A stretch of 64,000 bases of DNA from Microvirga sp. KLBC 81 (lineage in GTDB: Bacteria; Pseudomonadota; Alphaproteobacteria; Rhizobiales; Beijerinckiaceae), in the NCBI RefSeq assembly GCF_003075415.1, contig NZ_QDAH01000004.1:1-64000 (forward strand), written 5' to 3'. Both the position numbers and the translations under genes were made by a program. Below, one piece after another: positions 1-10,892 of the stretch; the stretch's first letter is position 1, and every line of letters starts with the position of its first letter. Below the pieces are notes generated by a model that worked only from the letters and a program-made list of their open reading frames with translations, made no database searches and was not told where the DNA came from.

Positions 1-263
1 GAGGGAGTACCGACTGCGATGAACACCGCCTCGGCGTTCTTGACGGCCTCGGACAAGCTGGTGGTGAAGGTCAGGCGGCCCTCGCGTACGTTGTTGGCCA
101 CGAGATCATCCAGGCCCGGCTCGAAAATGGGGATTTCGCCGCGATTGAGGGCCTCGATCTTGCCGGGGTCCTTGTCCACGCAGCACACTTCATGCCCGAA
201 ATCGGCAAAGCACGCCCCGGACACCAACCCCACATAGCCCGACCCGACCATCGCAATGCGCAC
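1..263 (-). CDS. UDP-glucose 6-dehydrogenase, N-terminal part (cut by window edge)
   Basis: Oxidises UDP-glucose to UDP-glucuronate with NAD+, supplying sugar acids for exopolysaccharide and lipid A modification in the cytoplasm. The visible 87 residues open with the Rossmann motif VGSGYVGLVSG, followed by CCVDKDPGKIEALNRG and IPIFEPGLDDLV, and end at VFIAVGTP, all classic for the UDP-glucose/GDP-mannose dehydrogenase family. I chose the GTG start at 263 because a GGAGAG ribosome site lies just upstream and the Rossmann strand then begins at residue 2. The rest of the gene lies to the left of the window. Other nucleotide-sugar dehydrogenases share the fold, but the motif spacing fits the Ugd/TuaD type. 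Confidence 0.9.
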   Translation of the reverse strand, partial: MRIAMVGSGYVGLVSGACFADFGHEVCCVDKDPGKIEALNRGEIPIFEPGLDDLVANNVREGRLTFTTSLSEAVKNAEAVFIAVGTP

Positions 264-423
264 CAGGATCTCTCCCCTTTGTCCCAGAGCGACGGTTTAG
301 GGCGTCTGAGACTGAGCCGCAACCCGGGCAAAGGCAGGAGACTCAACTCTTTTGAAACAATACCCCCTTTGACATCTGGACAAAGCACGCCCAAAAGACC
401 GCCGTTTTCAAAACGGGGCATTC

Positions 424-1431
424 ATGGATAACCCTTACCTTGTCGAGGTCACCCGCGGGCAGCTGGTCGAATCGCGCCACCGGGGCAGCGTTTCCGTGGT
501 CGATGCAGACGGTGCGACCGTCCTGTCGATCGGCGACGTGGACCGGCGCGTGTTTCCGCGCTCTGCGGTCAAGGCCCTCCAGGCCCTGCCGCTGATCGAG
601 CGCGGAATTGCTGATAAATACAATTTGACGGACGAAGAGATCGCTTTGGCCTGCGCCTCCCATTCCGGTGAGCCGGAGCATGTGCGGGTGGCAGAGACCA
701 TGCTGGCCAAGGCTGGGCGGGATGTGGGCTGCCTCGAATGCGGTGCCCATTGGCCCATGGGTGAGGCGGCGAGCCGGGCGCTGGCGGCTGAGGGCAAAAC
801 CCCGAATGCCCTGCACAACAACTGCTCCGGCAAGCATGCAGGCTTCATCTGCCTGGCCTGCGGGACGGGCACCGACCCGCAGGGCTATGTGGGCGCGGAC
901 CATCCGATTCAGCGCATGGTGCGCGAGGCCCTGGAGGATGTGACGGGTGCCTGCCACTCGATGGAAAAGAGCGGCATCGACGGCTGCTCGATCCCGACTT
1001 ACGCAATCCGGCTGCCTTCGCTCGCCTTCGGCTTTGCCAAGTTCGGCACAGGCGTCGGGCTCTCAGGCGAGGCAAAGACGGCGGCAGAACGCATTCGCAA
1101 GGCTGTTGCGGCTCATCCCTTCATGGTGGCTGGCACGGGACGCTTCGACACCAAGCTCATGGAGATCTTGCGGGAGCGCGCCTTCGTGAAAGTCGGCGCC
1201 GAGGGCGTCTATTGTGCCACGTTCCCAGAGCTCGGCTACGGCATCGCCTTGAAGGCCGACGACGGTCACGTGCGGGCGGCGGAGGCCATGATGGCCGGGC
1301 TGGTTCTGCGTTTCCTGCCCCTGAACGATCAGGAGCGAGCCGCCGTCGAGGCATTGGCGCAGCCTGTCTTCAAGAACTGGAACGGCATCGAGGTCGGCGG
1401 CATTCGCCTGACGTCTGCGCTGTTGGGATAA
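424..1431 (+). CDS. ansA: L-asparaginase, Rhizobium etli AnsA (zinc) type
   Basis: Hydrolyses L-asparagine to aspartate and ammonia in the cytoplasm. The 335-residue product matches the asparaginase II family known from R. etli, which is unrelated to E. coli AnsA/AnsB. Visible family features are the tandem Ser-Lys pair in RSAVKALQ (S47, K50), the CASHSGEP block, and NNCSGKHAGF and GCSIPTY, which carry the Cys/Lys residues that bind zinc in the R. etli enzyme. The gene stands alone, divergent from the preceding dehydrogenase gene, and is followed 24 bases later by a strong terminator. Function is assigned by family; the specific role in asparagine catabolism is inferred. Confidence 0.92.
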   Translation: MDNPYLVEVTRGQLVESRHRGSVSVVDADGATVLSIGDVDRRVFPRSAVKALQALPLIERGIADKYNLTDEEIALACASHSGEPEHVRVAETMLAKAGRDVGCLECGAHWPMGEAASRALAAEGKTPNALHNNCSGKHAGFICLACGTGTDPQGYVGADHPIQRMVREALEDVTGACHSMEKSGIDGCSIPTYAIRLPSLAFGFAKFGTGVGLSGEAKTAAERIRKAVAAHPFMVAGTGRFDTKLMEILRERAFVKVGAEGVYCATFPELGYGIALKADDGHVRAAEAMMAGLVLRFLPLNDQERAAVEALAQPVFKNWNGIEVGGIRLTSALLG

Positions 1432-1454
1432 GCCGCTTCCAAACGACGAAAGAC

Positions 1455-1490
1455 AAAAGGCCGGAGATCATTTCTCCGGCCTTTTGTTTG
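1455..1490 (+). terminator. Rho-independent terminator of the asparaginase gene
   Basis: A perfect 13-bp stem (1455-1467 with 1473-1485) of sequence AAAAGGCCGGAGA and its complement, with a 5-base loop, is followed by TTTTGTTTG. It begins 24 bases after the asparaginase stop. The A-rich 5' arm makes it potentially active in both directions, and meaB ends convergently at 1588. Confidence 0.93.
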
Positions 1491-1587
1491 GAAGAGGACA
1501 GCCGCCTTATAACGCAGAAGTCGGCATAGGCGGGTGCGAGGTAGCTTGAATTTTGCGTCGGTTCGAAGTGCTGAGGGGGGTTAAAGG

Positions 1588-2574
1588 CTAAAGCCCCAGC
1601 AGCTTAACGATCTCGCTTGCACCGGCGTTGGGGGAGAGGCTGCCCTCGGCAATGGCTTTTTCGATCTCTGGTATGCGTTTTTTCAAAGCGGGGTCCTGAG
1701 TGAGTCGCTCATGCATGCGCTCTTCGACCAGGGCCCACGTCCATTTCGTGTCCTGAGCCCGCCGTTTGGCGGCGAGTTCGCCGGTCGCCTCAAGGCGTTT
1801 GCGGTGATCCAGCACCTTCATCCACAGTTCATCCAGGCCTTGGCCGGTGAGCCCCGAGATCGTCAGCACCGGCGGCGTCCAGGTCGGGGAGGCTGGCGCG
1901 AGGATGTGGAGGGCGGCCTTGTATTCGGCGGCTGCCGCTTTCGCCTTCGCGCCCGCGTCGTCCGCCTTGTTGACGGCGATCAGGTCGGCAAGCTCCAGAA
2001 TGCCTTTCTTGATGCCCTGCAGCTCGTCGCCTGCGCCGGGGAGCATGAGCACAAGGAAAAAGTCCGTGAGATCGGCCACTGCCGTTTCCGACTGTCCGAC
2101 GCCGACAGTCTCCACCAGGATCACGTCGAAACCTGCGGCCTCGCAGAGCAGCATCGTCTCCCGGGTCTTGGCGGCAACGCCGCCGAGCGTGCCCGAAGAG
2201 GGGGAGGGGCGGATGAAGGCGTTCGGGTCGGCAGAGAGCCGCGCCATACGCGTCTTGTCGCCGAGGATCGCGCCGCCCGTGCGGGTGGAGCTGGGATCCA
2301 CTGCAAGCACGGCGACCTTGTGGCCCTTCTCGGTCAGCATGGTGCCGAGCGAGTCGATGGTGGTGGATTTGCCCACTCCTGGCACGCCGGTGATGCCGAT
2401 GCGCACGGCCCTGCCCGTGCGGGGCATCAGCTCCTGGAGGAGGGCGCGTGCGGCCTCCCGGTGATCGGGGCGGCGGGATTCCATGAGCGTGATGGCACGG
2501 GCGAGCGCCGCGCGGTCGCCTCGCGCCACGGCCTCGGCCGTCACATCCGTTTTCTTCGTCGAACCCCCGGTCAT
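1588..2574 (-). CDS. meaB: Methylmalonyl-CoA mutase-associated GTPase MeaB
   Basis: G3E-family GTPase that protects and reloads methylmalonyl-CoA mutase with adenosylcobalamin. Visible motifs are the P-loop GVPGVGKST (about residues 63-71), the switch ETVGVGQSE and the NKADD guanine-specificity motif. Both mutase subunits are encoded in this window, so the chaperone and its client are near neighbours but not in one operon. With ATG at 2574 the product is 328 residues, like known MeaB proteins. GTG at 2610 and TTG at 2613 are in frame further upstream, and the GTG would overlap the stop of the preceding gene, so coupled translation is possible. Confidence 0.93.
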   Translation of the reverse strand: MTGGSTKKTDVTAEAVARGDRAALARAITLMESRRPDHREAARALLQELMPRTGRAVRIGITGVPGVGKSTTIDSLGTMLTEKGHKVAVLAVDPSSTRTGGAILGDKTRMARLSADPNAFIRPSPSSGTLGGVAAKTRETMLLCEAAGFDVILVETVGVGQSETAVADLTDFFLVLMLPGAGDELQGIKKGILELADLIAVNKADDAGAKAKAAAAEYKAALHILAPASPTWTPPVLTISGLTGQGLDELWMKVLDHRKRLEATGELAAKRRAQDTKWTWALVEERMHERLTQDPALKKRIPEIEKAIAEGSLSPNAGASEIVKLLGL

Positions 2575-2606
2575 AGGTGTAGCCTTACCGGATTCGACTT
2601 CGGCTT

Positions 2607-3362
2607 TCACCAAGTGATCGGATCCATTCCGATCCGTCCCCAGGCAGGAATCTTAATGGCAGGGCGGCGGATGTCGATTCCGGCGACCAGTCCCATGAAA
2701 TCAAGCTCGATGCCCTCGACCCAGCCGAGTGCAAGGCCCGCGTAGCCGGCGAGCGATATCTGGATGCCGGTGCGGCTTGGGGTGAGTCCAATGAGATCCT
2801 GCAAAGGTCGCCAATCCTTGCCCAGGGCCGTTGGCGGTAGGGCCGCATTCAGCTCCGGCACCGAGCGCAGCACATGAGCCACGAAGGTGTTCGAATTGGG
2901 ACCCGGCCAGGCGTTGTAGGAGCCGTAAGCAGCGTAAGGATAGGTCGAGACCGCCTTGCGGATCTGCGGGATCAGCCGTTGCGCATCCTCTCCCTCGATC
3001 AAGGCCACGGGATGCGGCGCATTGCCGAACCAGCGCCCGTCCGGCGCCCACCCGTTGGTCCGCACGGGGCTGCCCCAGCCGACCTTGTCGTAGCGGGTGT
3101 AATGGCTGGCTCGGGCCTCCTTCACCACGATCCACGTATGATGAGCGAAGATGCCGCGCCAGCGGCCTACCCGTGCTGCATAGACCGCGACGATGGCCTG
3201 CGGCGCTTGCGAGGCTGGCGGAAGCAGTTTTGCACTCGACCAATCCGCAGCGCGCCAATTGGGCGCGACATCCTCGCGCAGGGTCCACCAGAGGGCGTGA
3301 GCCCCCATGGGAAGAATGAACAATCCGATGATGAAGAGGAGAATGCGGGAAAGGATAGTCAT
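2607..3362 (-). CDS. DUF3750 family protein with N-terminal membrane segment
   Basis: Conserved protein of unknown function. With the start at MTILSRI the product is about 251 residues, opening with one hydrophobic helix (ILLFIIGLFILPMGAHALWW) that would anchor it to the inner membrane or act as an uncleaved signal. The body contains HHTWIVVKEA and YAAYGSYNAWPGPNSNTFV; the conserved His, Asn and Thr pattern recalls the DUF3750 family and looks enzyme-like, but no reaction is known to me. An alternative start twelve codons upstream (3398) has no better ribosome site. It lies directly upstream of meaB on the same strand, so the two are probably co-transcribed. Confidence 0.75.
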   Translation of the reverse strand: MTILSRILLFIIGLFILPMGAHALWWTLREDVAPNWRAADWSSAKLLPPASQAPQAIVAVYAARVGRWRGIFAHHTWIVVKEARASHYTRYDKVGWGSPVRTNGWAPDGRWFGNAPHPVALIEGEDAQRLIPQIRKAVSTYPYAAYGSYNAWPGPNSNTFVAHVLRSVPELNAALPPTALGKDWRPLQDLIGLTPSRTGIQISLAGYAGLALGWVEGIELDFMGLVAGIDIRRPAIKIPAWGRIGMDPITW

Positions 3363-3539
3363 CCCGCCAATGGTATGAAGGCAATCTCTCGCCATCAAGG
3401 CGCAGAGTGGCCGGTGCCGTTCACCAATGCTTTACCTTAAGGCGCAAGGAATGGGGGGATTGCCCGGCTTTGCCTTGCGCATGCCATGATCGGGGGCAAC
3501 ACAGCATCTACCCTCCTTATCTTTTGATCCTCCGGCCTC

Positions 3540-4517
3540 ATGTTGCTGTCCATCTCCCGCCTTGCCGTCGTCTGCCTGACCGCCGTCACCCTCTCCGGGT
3601 GCATCGGTGACGACAATGCCCTGACGAGCCCGCTCTCCTCGCCGCTTCCGGGTCTGGAAAAGGACCCGAAGCTGCTGGTCGCCACCACGCGTCTGCCTGC
3701 GGGCGATCCGCCGAAGAAGCCCTGGTTCAGCAGCGAGCGCTCGCCGGATCTCGTCTATGCGGAAGCTCGCCTGACGCCGCCTTCCGGCTCTCTCATCGGC
3801 AGTTCGGAATGGACGATTTCGAAGGTCGATTCCCTGAATCGCAGCAACGCGGCCCAAGCCTTTGCCCAGGCTGCCTTCGGGCGTGACCTGCTGCTCTACA
3901 TTCACGGCTATCGCGAGAGCTTCGAGACGGCGGCGGCTTCCACCATCGATCTGTCGGAGGGCATCAAGTTCCCGGGTGCAACAGGCCTCTTCACCTGGCC
4001 TTCCGCCGCCTCCACCTTGAGCTACGTGGCTGACCGCGAGGCAGCCATGTGGTCGCGCGACGCGCTGGAGGATCTGCTCACCGCCATCGCCAAGACGCCG
4101 AGCGGCGGGCGCATTCATATCGTGGCGCACAGCATGGGCACGCTGCTGACGCTTGAGACCCTGCGCATGTTGCGCGGTTCCGCTGGCGAGAGCGCCATGG
4201 AGCGCATCGGCGCGGTGGTGCTGGCGGCTCCCGATATCGACATCGATCTGTTCGCGCGAGGCTTGGAGCGACTGGGACCGGATGCGAAGAAGATCACCGT
4301 GATCAGCTCCACAAACGACCGTGCGCTTGCCGTATCGAGCCGTCTTGCGGGCGGTATCATCCGCGCGGGTGCGGCGGATCGCGAGCGGCTGGAAGCCCTT
4401 GGCGTGCGCGTGGCCGACGCCTCCGAGTTCGGCGGCGGCATCATCAACCACGATCTCTTCCTGTCGAACAGGGAAGTGCAGCAGGTGGTAAAGCGCGCGA
4501 TCGAGCGGGAGAAATAA
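3540..4517 (+). CDS. Lipoprotein alpha/beta hydrolase, DUF900 family
   Basis: Probable membrane-anchored esterase. The 325-residue protein begins with a lipoprotein signal ending in the lipobox LSGC (Cys21). The DUF900-type hydrolase fold follows: LLLYIHGYRESF (oxyanion region), HIVAHSMGT with the nucleophile Ser198 in the nucleophile elbow, VVLAAPDIDID supplying the acid, and GGGIINHDLFL supplying a candidate His near the C terminus. Substrate is unknown. The gene is a single unit divergent from the DUF3750-meaB pair. Anchoring is inferred from the lipobox; alpha/beta-hydrolase chemistry is inferred from the triad. Confidence 0.85.
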   Translation: MLLSISRLAVVCLTAVTLSGCIGDDNALTSPLSSPLPGLEKDPKLLVATTRLPAGDPPKKPWFSSERSPDLVYAEARLTPPSGSLIGSSEWTISKVDSLNRSNAAQAFAQAAFGRDLLLYIHGYRESFETAAASTIDLSEGIKFPGATGLFTWPSAASTLSYVADREAAMWSRDALEDLLTAIAKTPSGGRIHIVAHSMGTLLTLETLRMLRGSAGESAMERIGAVVLAAPDIDIDLFARGLERLGPDAKKITVISSTNDRALAVSSRLAGGIIRAGAADRERLEALGVRVADASEFGGGIINHDLFLSNREVQQVVKRAIEREK

Positions 4518-4618
4518 TCCCGCCCATCCGTGCAGCTCGCGCGGCTTTTAGGCGCTCAGCTTGTCCGCGAGAGGTCCAGGCTTAGTTCTTCCTCCAAAGA
4601 CAAAACTTGGAGGAAACA

Positions 4619-5605
4619 ATGATCTGGACACGCCGCAACATCCTTGTGGGCATGGCTGCTGCATCCGCAGCCTCGACGCTCTCAAGCTGGGGCGCCTTCG
4701 CGCAGGCCGATTATCCTGCAAGGCCTGTCCGAGTCGTCGTGCCTTATGCGGCGGGTGGCGGAACGGACTTTTTCGCACGCCTGGTCTTTGCGGAAATCGG
4801 CAAGCATCTGGGCCAGCAATTCGTCATCGAGAACAAGGCCGGTGCCGGCACCAATCTCGGCGCCGAGGCTGTCGCCAAGGCCGAGCCCGATGGCTACACG
4901 CTTCTCCTCGGCGACACCGCGACCTATGCCACCAATCGCACGCTCTACAGCAAGCTCCCGTTCGATCCTTACAGGGATTTCAGCCCGATCTCCTTGAGCG
5001 GCCGTTTCGCCCTCGTGCTGCTGGTCAACACGAACAAGCTCAATGTCAAATCGGTCCAGGAGCTTGTTGCTGCCGCCAAGCAGAATCCCGGCAACACCAC
5101 CTATGGCACCCCCGGTCTCGGCAGCCCGTTCCATCTCGCGACTGAATTGCTTGCGCAAAACGCCGGGATCAAGCTGACCCATGTGCCTTACCGGGGCGCA
5201 GCTCCTGCCGTGCAGGATCTGGTGGCCGGCAATATCGGCATGATGTTCATCGATTTCGCGACGGCGCGTGCGCAGCTGTCGGGTCCCATCAAAGCCATCG
5301 CGGTCGCTTCTCCGGGCCCGTTCGCTGGTCTTCCCGGCGTGCCGCCTGTCGCTGCGGATTTCCCCGGTTTCGAGGCCTGGGCCTGGCAGGGAATCGTGGC
5401 GCCTGCCGGTACGCCATCTGAGATCATCGGAAAGCTCAACGATGCTTATCGCCGTGCCGTGAGCCAGGCGGAAATCCGCGACAAGCTCACAAGCGCTGGC
5501 ATCGAGGTGCTGCAAAGCACACCCGAAGAGATGTCGGCCTATATGCGAGCCGAGGGTGAGAAGTGGGAGAAGGTGATCAAGACCGCCAACATCAAGCTGG
5601 AATGA
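4619..5605 (+). CDS. Tripartite tricarboxylate transporter substrate-binding protein (Bug family)
   Basis: Periplasmic solute receptor of the TctC/Bug family, which captures carboxylates for a TctAB-type permease. A signal peptide with twin arginines (TRRNILVGMAAA) leads to YPARPVRVVVPYAAGGGTD, the family hallmark, then ENKAGAGTNLGAEAVAKAEPDGYT and THVPYRGAAPAVQDLVAG. The start at 4619 is fixed by a GGAGGAA ribosome site eight bases upstream. No TctA or TctB membrane gene is beside it, so it is an orphan receptor, as is common for Bug proteins in Burkholderiales and some Rhizobiales. The ligand cannot be read from the sequence. Confidence 0.9.
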   Translation: MIWTRRNILVGMAAASAASTLSSWGAFAQADYPARPVRVVVPYAAGGGTDFFARLVFAEIGKHLGQQFVIENKAGAGTNLGAEAVAKAEPDGYTLLLGDTATYATNRTLYSKLPFDPYRDFSPISLSGRFALVLLVNTNKLNVKSVQELVAAAKQNPGNTTYGTPGLGSPFHLATELLAQNAGIKLTHVPYRGAAPAVQDLVAGNIGMMFIDFATARAQLSGPIKAIAVASPGPFAGLPGVPPVAADFPGFEAWAWQGIVAPAGTPSEIIGKLNDAYRRAVSQAEIRDKLTSAGIEVLQSTPEEMSAYMRAEGEKWEKVIKTANIKLE

Positions 5606-5638
5606 GCGGAGCCACTGGCGCCGCCACGAATGACTTGA

Positions 5639-7807
<2,169 letters not shown>

Positions 7808-7905
7808 GACCTTGAAACGGATGCCCTCGTCGAACAGGAGAGGTGTTGTATTTCGCCTATTCTAGGCCATCCGAAACCATGAGGCTATCGGAGCATCGTC
7901 TAGGG

Positions 7906-8274
7906 TCAGCTCCGCTTCTCGGCGTTCCAATAGCCCGAGCAAGAGCGCCCGCCGGACGTGGTCCAAGTGCCGCGGCCGGTTCTGCCCACGAGCCTGCCGG
8001 AGACGTTGGCTCTGTCCTGTCCCCTTGAGATGCTCGCGGAAACGGAGCCGTTGGAACGGACCTGGCCGTTCACGTCGAACTGCTCCGGTCCGCCGTAGCG
8101 GGCGCGCCCGTTCTGGACGATCACCGAATAGCGATAGGCTCGGTCGCAGCCGCCCTGCTCGGTGACAACCTCGACGCTCCAGTTGCCGTCGAATTTATTG
8201 GTTTGTGCTTGGGCTGCGGACGCAACGAGGGAGGCCGCCAGAACCGTTGCGCCGGGCCAGGACATCATTCGCAT
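7906..8274 (-). CDS. Small secreted protein, paralogue 1 (function unknown)
   Basis: I do not recognise a named function. From the ATG at 8274 (GGAG site seven bases upstream) the product is 122 residues, with a signal peptide ending in SAAQAQ, then a mature domain of about 98 residues. Visible signature: GNWSVEVVTEQGGCD, a central VNGQV...VSGRLVGRTGRGTW and a C-terminal CSGYWNAEKRS, with two cysteines that could form a disulfide. The next gene (8801-8418) encodes a clear paralogue with the same blocks. The repeated small-residue and beta-strand pattern suggests a compact periplasmic beta barrel; this is inference. An in-frame ATG at 8286 is possible but lacks a well-spaced ribosome site. Confidence 0.75.
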   Translation of the reverse strand: MRMMSWPGATVLAASLVASAAQAQTNKFDGNWSVEVVTEQGGCDRAYRYSVIVQNGRARYGGPEQFDVNGQVRSNGSVSASISRGQDRANVSGRLVGRTGRGTWTTSGGRSCSGYWNAEKRS

Positions 8275-8417
8275 CGAAAACTCCATGCCCTCTAAGGATA
8301 GGCTGGAATAACGTGAGGTCCCGAACAGGGTTCCTCCGTGGAGAAGGGAAGGCCTGGCAACAAAAAGCCGCCACATCAAACAATGCAGCGGCTGAGAGTG
8401 CTTTGATCTTGTCCGCT

Positions 8418-8801
8418 TTAAGCCGAGCGCTTCTGAGCCGTCCAGCGGCCAGAGCATCCAAGCATGGCAAGCTGCCAGGTGCCGGAACCCGACTTGCCGT
8501 TCAGGCGGCCGCTTGCATCAGCTTTGGCGATGCTGCGGCGAATGTCGAGATCGACGGTTCCGTCCGGGCCGATCCGGCCCGACACGGTTGCCGGGGAGGA
8601 TCCAGGGTTGGGAATGTACCGAACATTGCCGTTCTCGACGGCGATGGAATAGCTGGCGCTGCTGTCGCAGGTGCCGGAATCCGTCGCCAGCTGGACGCTC
8701 CAGATCCCATCATGCTTGGCGCCAGGGGCGGCAAAGGCGCCGCCGATCATCGTCAAGCCGAGGCCCAGGGCCACAGCCGTTCGCTTCGCAAGAGTCGTCA
8801 A
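8418..8801 (-). CDS. Small secreted protein, paralogue 2 (function unknown)
   Basis: Tandem paralogue of the 122-residue gene just downstream, sharing the pattern G-x-WSV, TxxGxCD, VxNGxxRY, VSGR, ASGRLNGKSGSGTW and CSGRWTAQKRS. The likely start is the TTG at 8801, since a strong GGGAGGAG ribosome site sits about eight bases before it and the product then begins with a signal peptide (AKRTAVALGLGLTMIGGAFA); no in-frame ATG serves. The product is about 127 residues, exported, with two conserved cysteines. It starts 46 bases after the stop of the mutase small-subunit gene and is probably in the same transcript. Function unknown; a link to cobalamin enzymes is not implied by the sequence. Confidence 0.75.
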   Translation of the reverse strand: MTTLAKRTAVALGLGLTMIGGAFAAPGAKHDGIWSVQLATDSGTCDSSASYSIAVENGNVRYIPNPGSSPATVSGRIGPDGTVDLDIRRSIAKADASGRLNGKSGSGTWQLAMLGCSGRWTAQKRSA

Positions 8802-8847
8802 ACCGTGCTCCTCCCGGTTTAAAAGGCCGGGAGGACGGCTCAAGGAC

Positions 8848-10707
8848 TTATGAGCAGGCCTTCTCCAAAGCCTCGCTCAGGACCTTGAGGGTGTCGCACC
8901 CAGCATAGATGAAAGTGGTGATGCCGGCGCGGGTCAGCTGTTCTTCGCGTTCTCCCGGGCGCCGTGCAATGTAGATAGGTGATAATCCCACTTCGCGCAA
9001 GGTCTTGGCGGCATCAATTGCGTGACTTTCGTAAATTTCATCTGACGAGCAGATGCAGGAAAGCTTGGCTTTACTTTCAAGAAAGGCCTGCTTAAGCTTT
9101 TCCGTATCAGAGAAGCCATCGTTCATCACGGCTTCTATTCCGCCTGCCTCGAAGAAATTCTTGGCAAAGGTCGCGCGCGCCGTGAAGGCGGAGATCGGGC
9201 CAAGGTTGGCGAGGAACACCTTAGGGCGCGCGCCGGTCTTGGCGAGGTAGGCATCCGACAGGTCGCGCAGGCGTTCGAAGGCCTCCGCCGTGCGGACAGA
9301 GGGCAGGGGCGTGACTGACACGGCAGCTTGGCCAGTCTCTTGCTTTTCCGCAGGAGCGGTCGGCATCAGCACTGTGACGTCTGCCTCGTGGATGTTCGGG
9401 AATTCGCTCGTGCCGGTGATCGGCTCCTTGCGGGTGGCGGCCGCCTTCTCCCGCTGCACACGAACAGTGGCGATGCGGGGCTGGAGAGCCCCCTGCTTGA
9501 GGCTCTCGATGATGCCACCCTCGCGCTCGATCTCCTGGAAAAGCCCCCAGGCTCTCTCGCAGAGCGCATCGGTCAGCGCCTCGAAGCCGCCAGCGCCGGC
9601 GGCGGGATCGGCCACGCGCCAGAGGTTCGACTCTTCGAGCAGGATCAGTTGCGTGTTGCGTGCAATCCTTCGGGCGAAGGCATCGGGCAGGCCGAGAGCC
9701 GCCGTGAAGGGCAGAACCGTGATCGCATCCGCCCCGCCGATGCCGGCCGAGAAGGTGGCAACCGTCGTGCGCAGCATGTTCACCCAAGGATCGCGCTTGG
9801 TCGTCATGCGCCAGGCGGTTTCCGCATGCAGGCGAATGGGCTTCGGCTCCAGGCCGCAGGCCTGCTCCACTTGTGCCCAGAGGCGGCGCAGCGCGCGGAA
9901 CTTCGCGACAGTCAGGAACTCGTCCGCATCCGCGACCAGAAGGAAGGACAGGAATTTACGCGCGGCATCGAGGGAATGGCCTTGGGATTCGAGCGCCCGC
10001 AGATAGCTGACGCCCGTGGCGAGAACGGCGGCCAATTCCTGCGCCTCGCTCGCGCCTGCCTCGTGGTAGGGGCGCCCTTCAGCCAGGAAGGCGCGGCCCT
10101 TGAAGCCTTTCTCGGTCAGGCTCTTCAGCATCGCGCCCATGCGCGCCGACACCTCGTCCCACGCGACAGAGAGACTGCCGATGGAGGCCAATCCGCCGAT
10201 GGGATCCATGCCGAGATCGAGCGAGAGGTCCGACAGCTTGTGGCCGCGCTTTTCTGCAAGCGCGATGAGAAGCTCCGCCATGTGGCGGCCCTTGCCGCCC
10301 GCATCGAGCCGCAGATGGATGAGGTCCAGCATCACGCCGGAGAGTGCACGGTCGAGATCCTCGACCGTCTCGATCTTCACGCCGAAGCTGCGCGCCGCGG
10401 GGGCTTTATGTGTGCAGAGGGTCAGCGCATCGGCGCCGTTTTCGAGATCGATGAGGGCAAGCTCATTGGCCCTGGCCGGATCGGGATGATCCATCCGCTG
10501 GGACACGCGCCAGCGCCCGGCCTGCTCGCGCTCAATGCGGGTTGCTCCCTCCGCCTTTGGATAGAGCGGCTGGATCTCAATGCCGTCATAGGTACGACCG
10601 ACGAGCTTCTTGGTGAAGTCGGCTCCCTTCAGCACTCCCTCGACCAGCTTGAGCCATTGCTCGCGGGTGGCTTGAGGGAAATCGGCGGCAAGAGGGAGAT
10701 CGTCCAT
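8848..10707 (-). CDS. mcmB: Methylmalonyl-CoA mutase, small (non-catalytic) subunit
   Basis: Partner subunit of the heterodimeric mutase. The 619-residue protein aligns along the whole family but its C-terminal B12-like domain has lost the cobalamin His: where the catalytic subunit has DGHDRG, this chain reads NLGPISAFTARATF. It keeps [15 protein letters not shown] and the HAETAWRMTTKRDPWVNMLRTT block of the barrel. The ATG at 10707 is chosen for the GGAGGA site upstream and the typical N terminus MDDLPLAADFPQATREQW. It opens a probable four-gene transcript ending with mcmA. Presence of both subunits marks the heterodimer class rather than the single-chain class. Confidence 0.93.
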   Translation of the reverse strand: MDDLPLAADFPQATREQWLKLVEGVLKGADFTKKLVGRTYDGIEIQPLYPKAEGATRIEREQAGRWRVSQRMDHPDPARANELALIDLENGADALTLCTHKAPAARSFGVKIETVEDLDRALSGVMLDLIHLRLDAGGKGRHMAELLIALAEKRGHKLSDLSLDLGMDPIGGLASIGSLSVAWDEVSARMGAMLKSLTEKGFKGRAFLAEGRPYHEAGASEAQELAAVLATGVSYLRALESQGHSLDAARKFLSFLLVADADEFLTVAKFRALRRLWAQVEQACGLEPKPIRLHAETAWRMTTKRDPWVNMLRTTVATFSAGIGGADAITVLPFTAALGLPDAFARRIARNTQLILLEESNLWRVADPAAGAGGFEALTDALCERAWGLFQEIEREGGIIESLKQGALQPRIATVRVQREKAAATRKEPITGTSEFPNIHEADVTVLMPTAPAEKQETGQAAVSVTPLPSVRTAEAFERLRDLSDAYLAKTGARPKVFLANLGPISAFTARATFAKNFFEAGGIEAVMNDGFSDTEKLKQAFLESKAKLSCICSSDEIYESHAIDAAKTLREVGLSPIYIARRPGEREEQLTRAGITTFIYAGCDTLKVLSEALEKACS

Positions 10708-10892
10708 GGGGGTATCCTCGTCCGGAGGAGAGCAGCTTGAAAAGTTGCGCCGGAAGATACCGGGTCGGGGAGGGCGTGGAAATGCCCTTAAAGGACGAGA
10801 AATTGTCCAAGTGCAGAACTTATATCTTTCAATCCATGCCAGATGTGACACCTTTCTCCGCTAGGACGGTGGATCTTCAGAAGGAGCGTCAC

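Noticed and set aside
9328-10740. 470-residue plus-strand open frame opposite the mutase small subunit
   Set aside because: Antisense shadow of mcmB with no recognisable motif.
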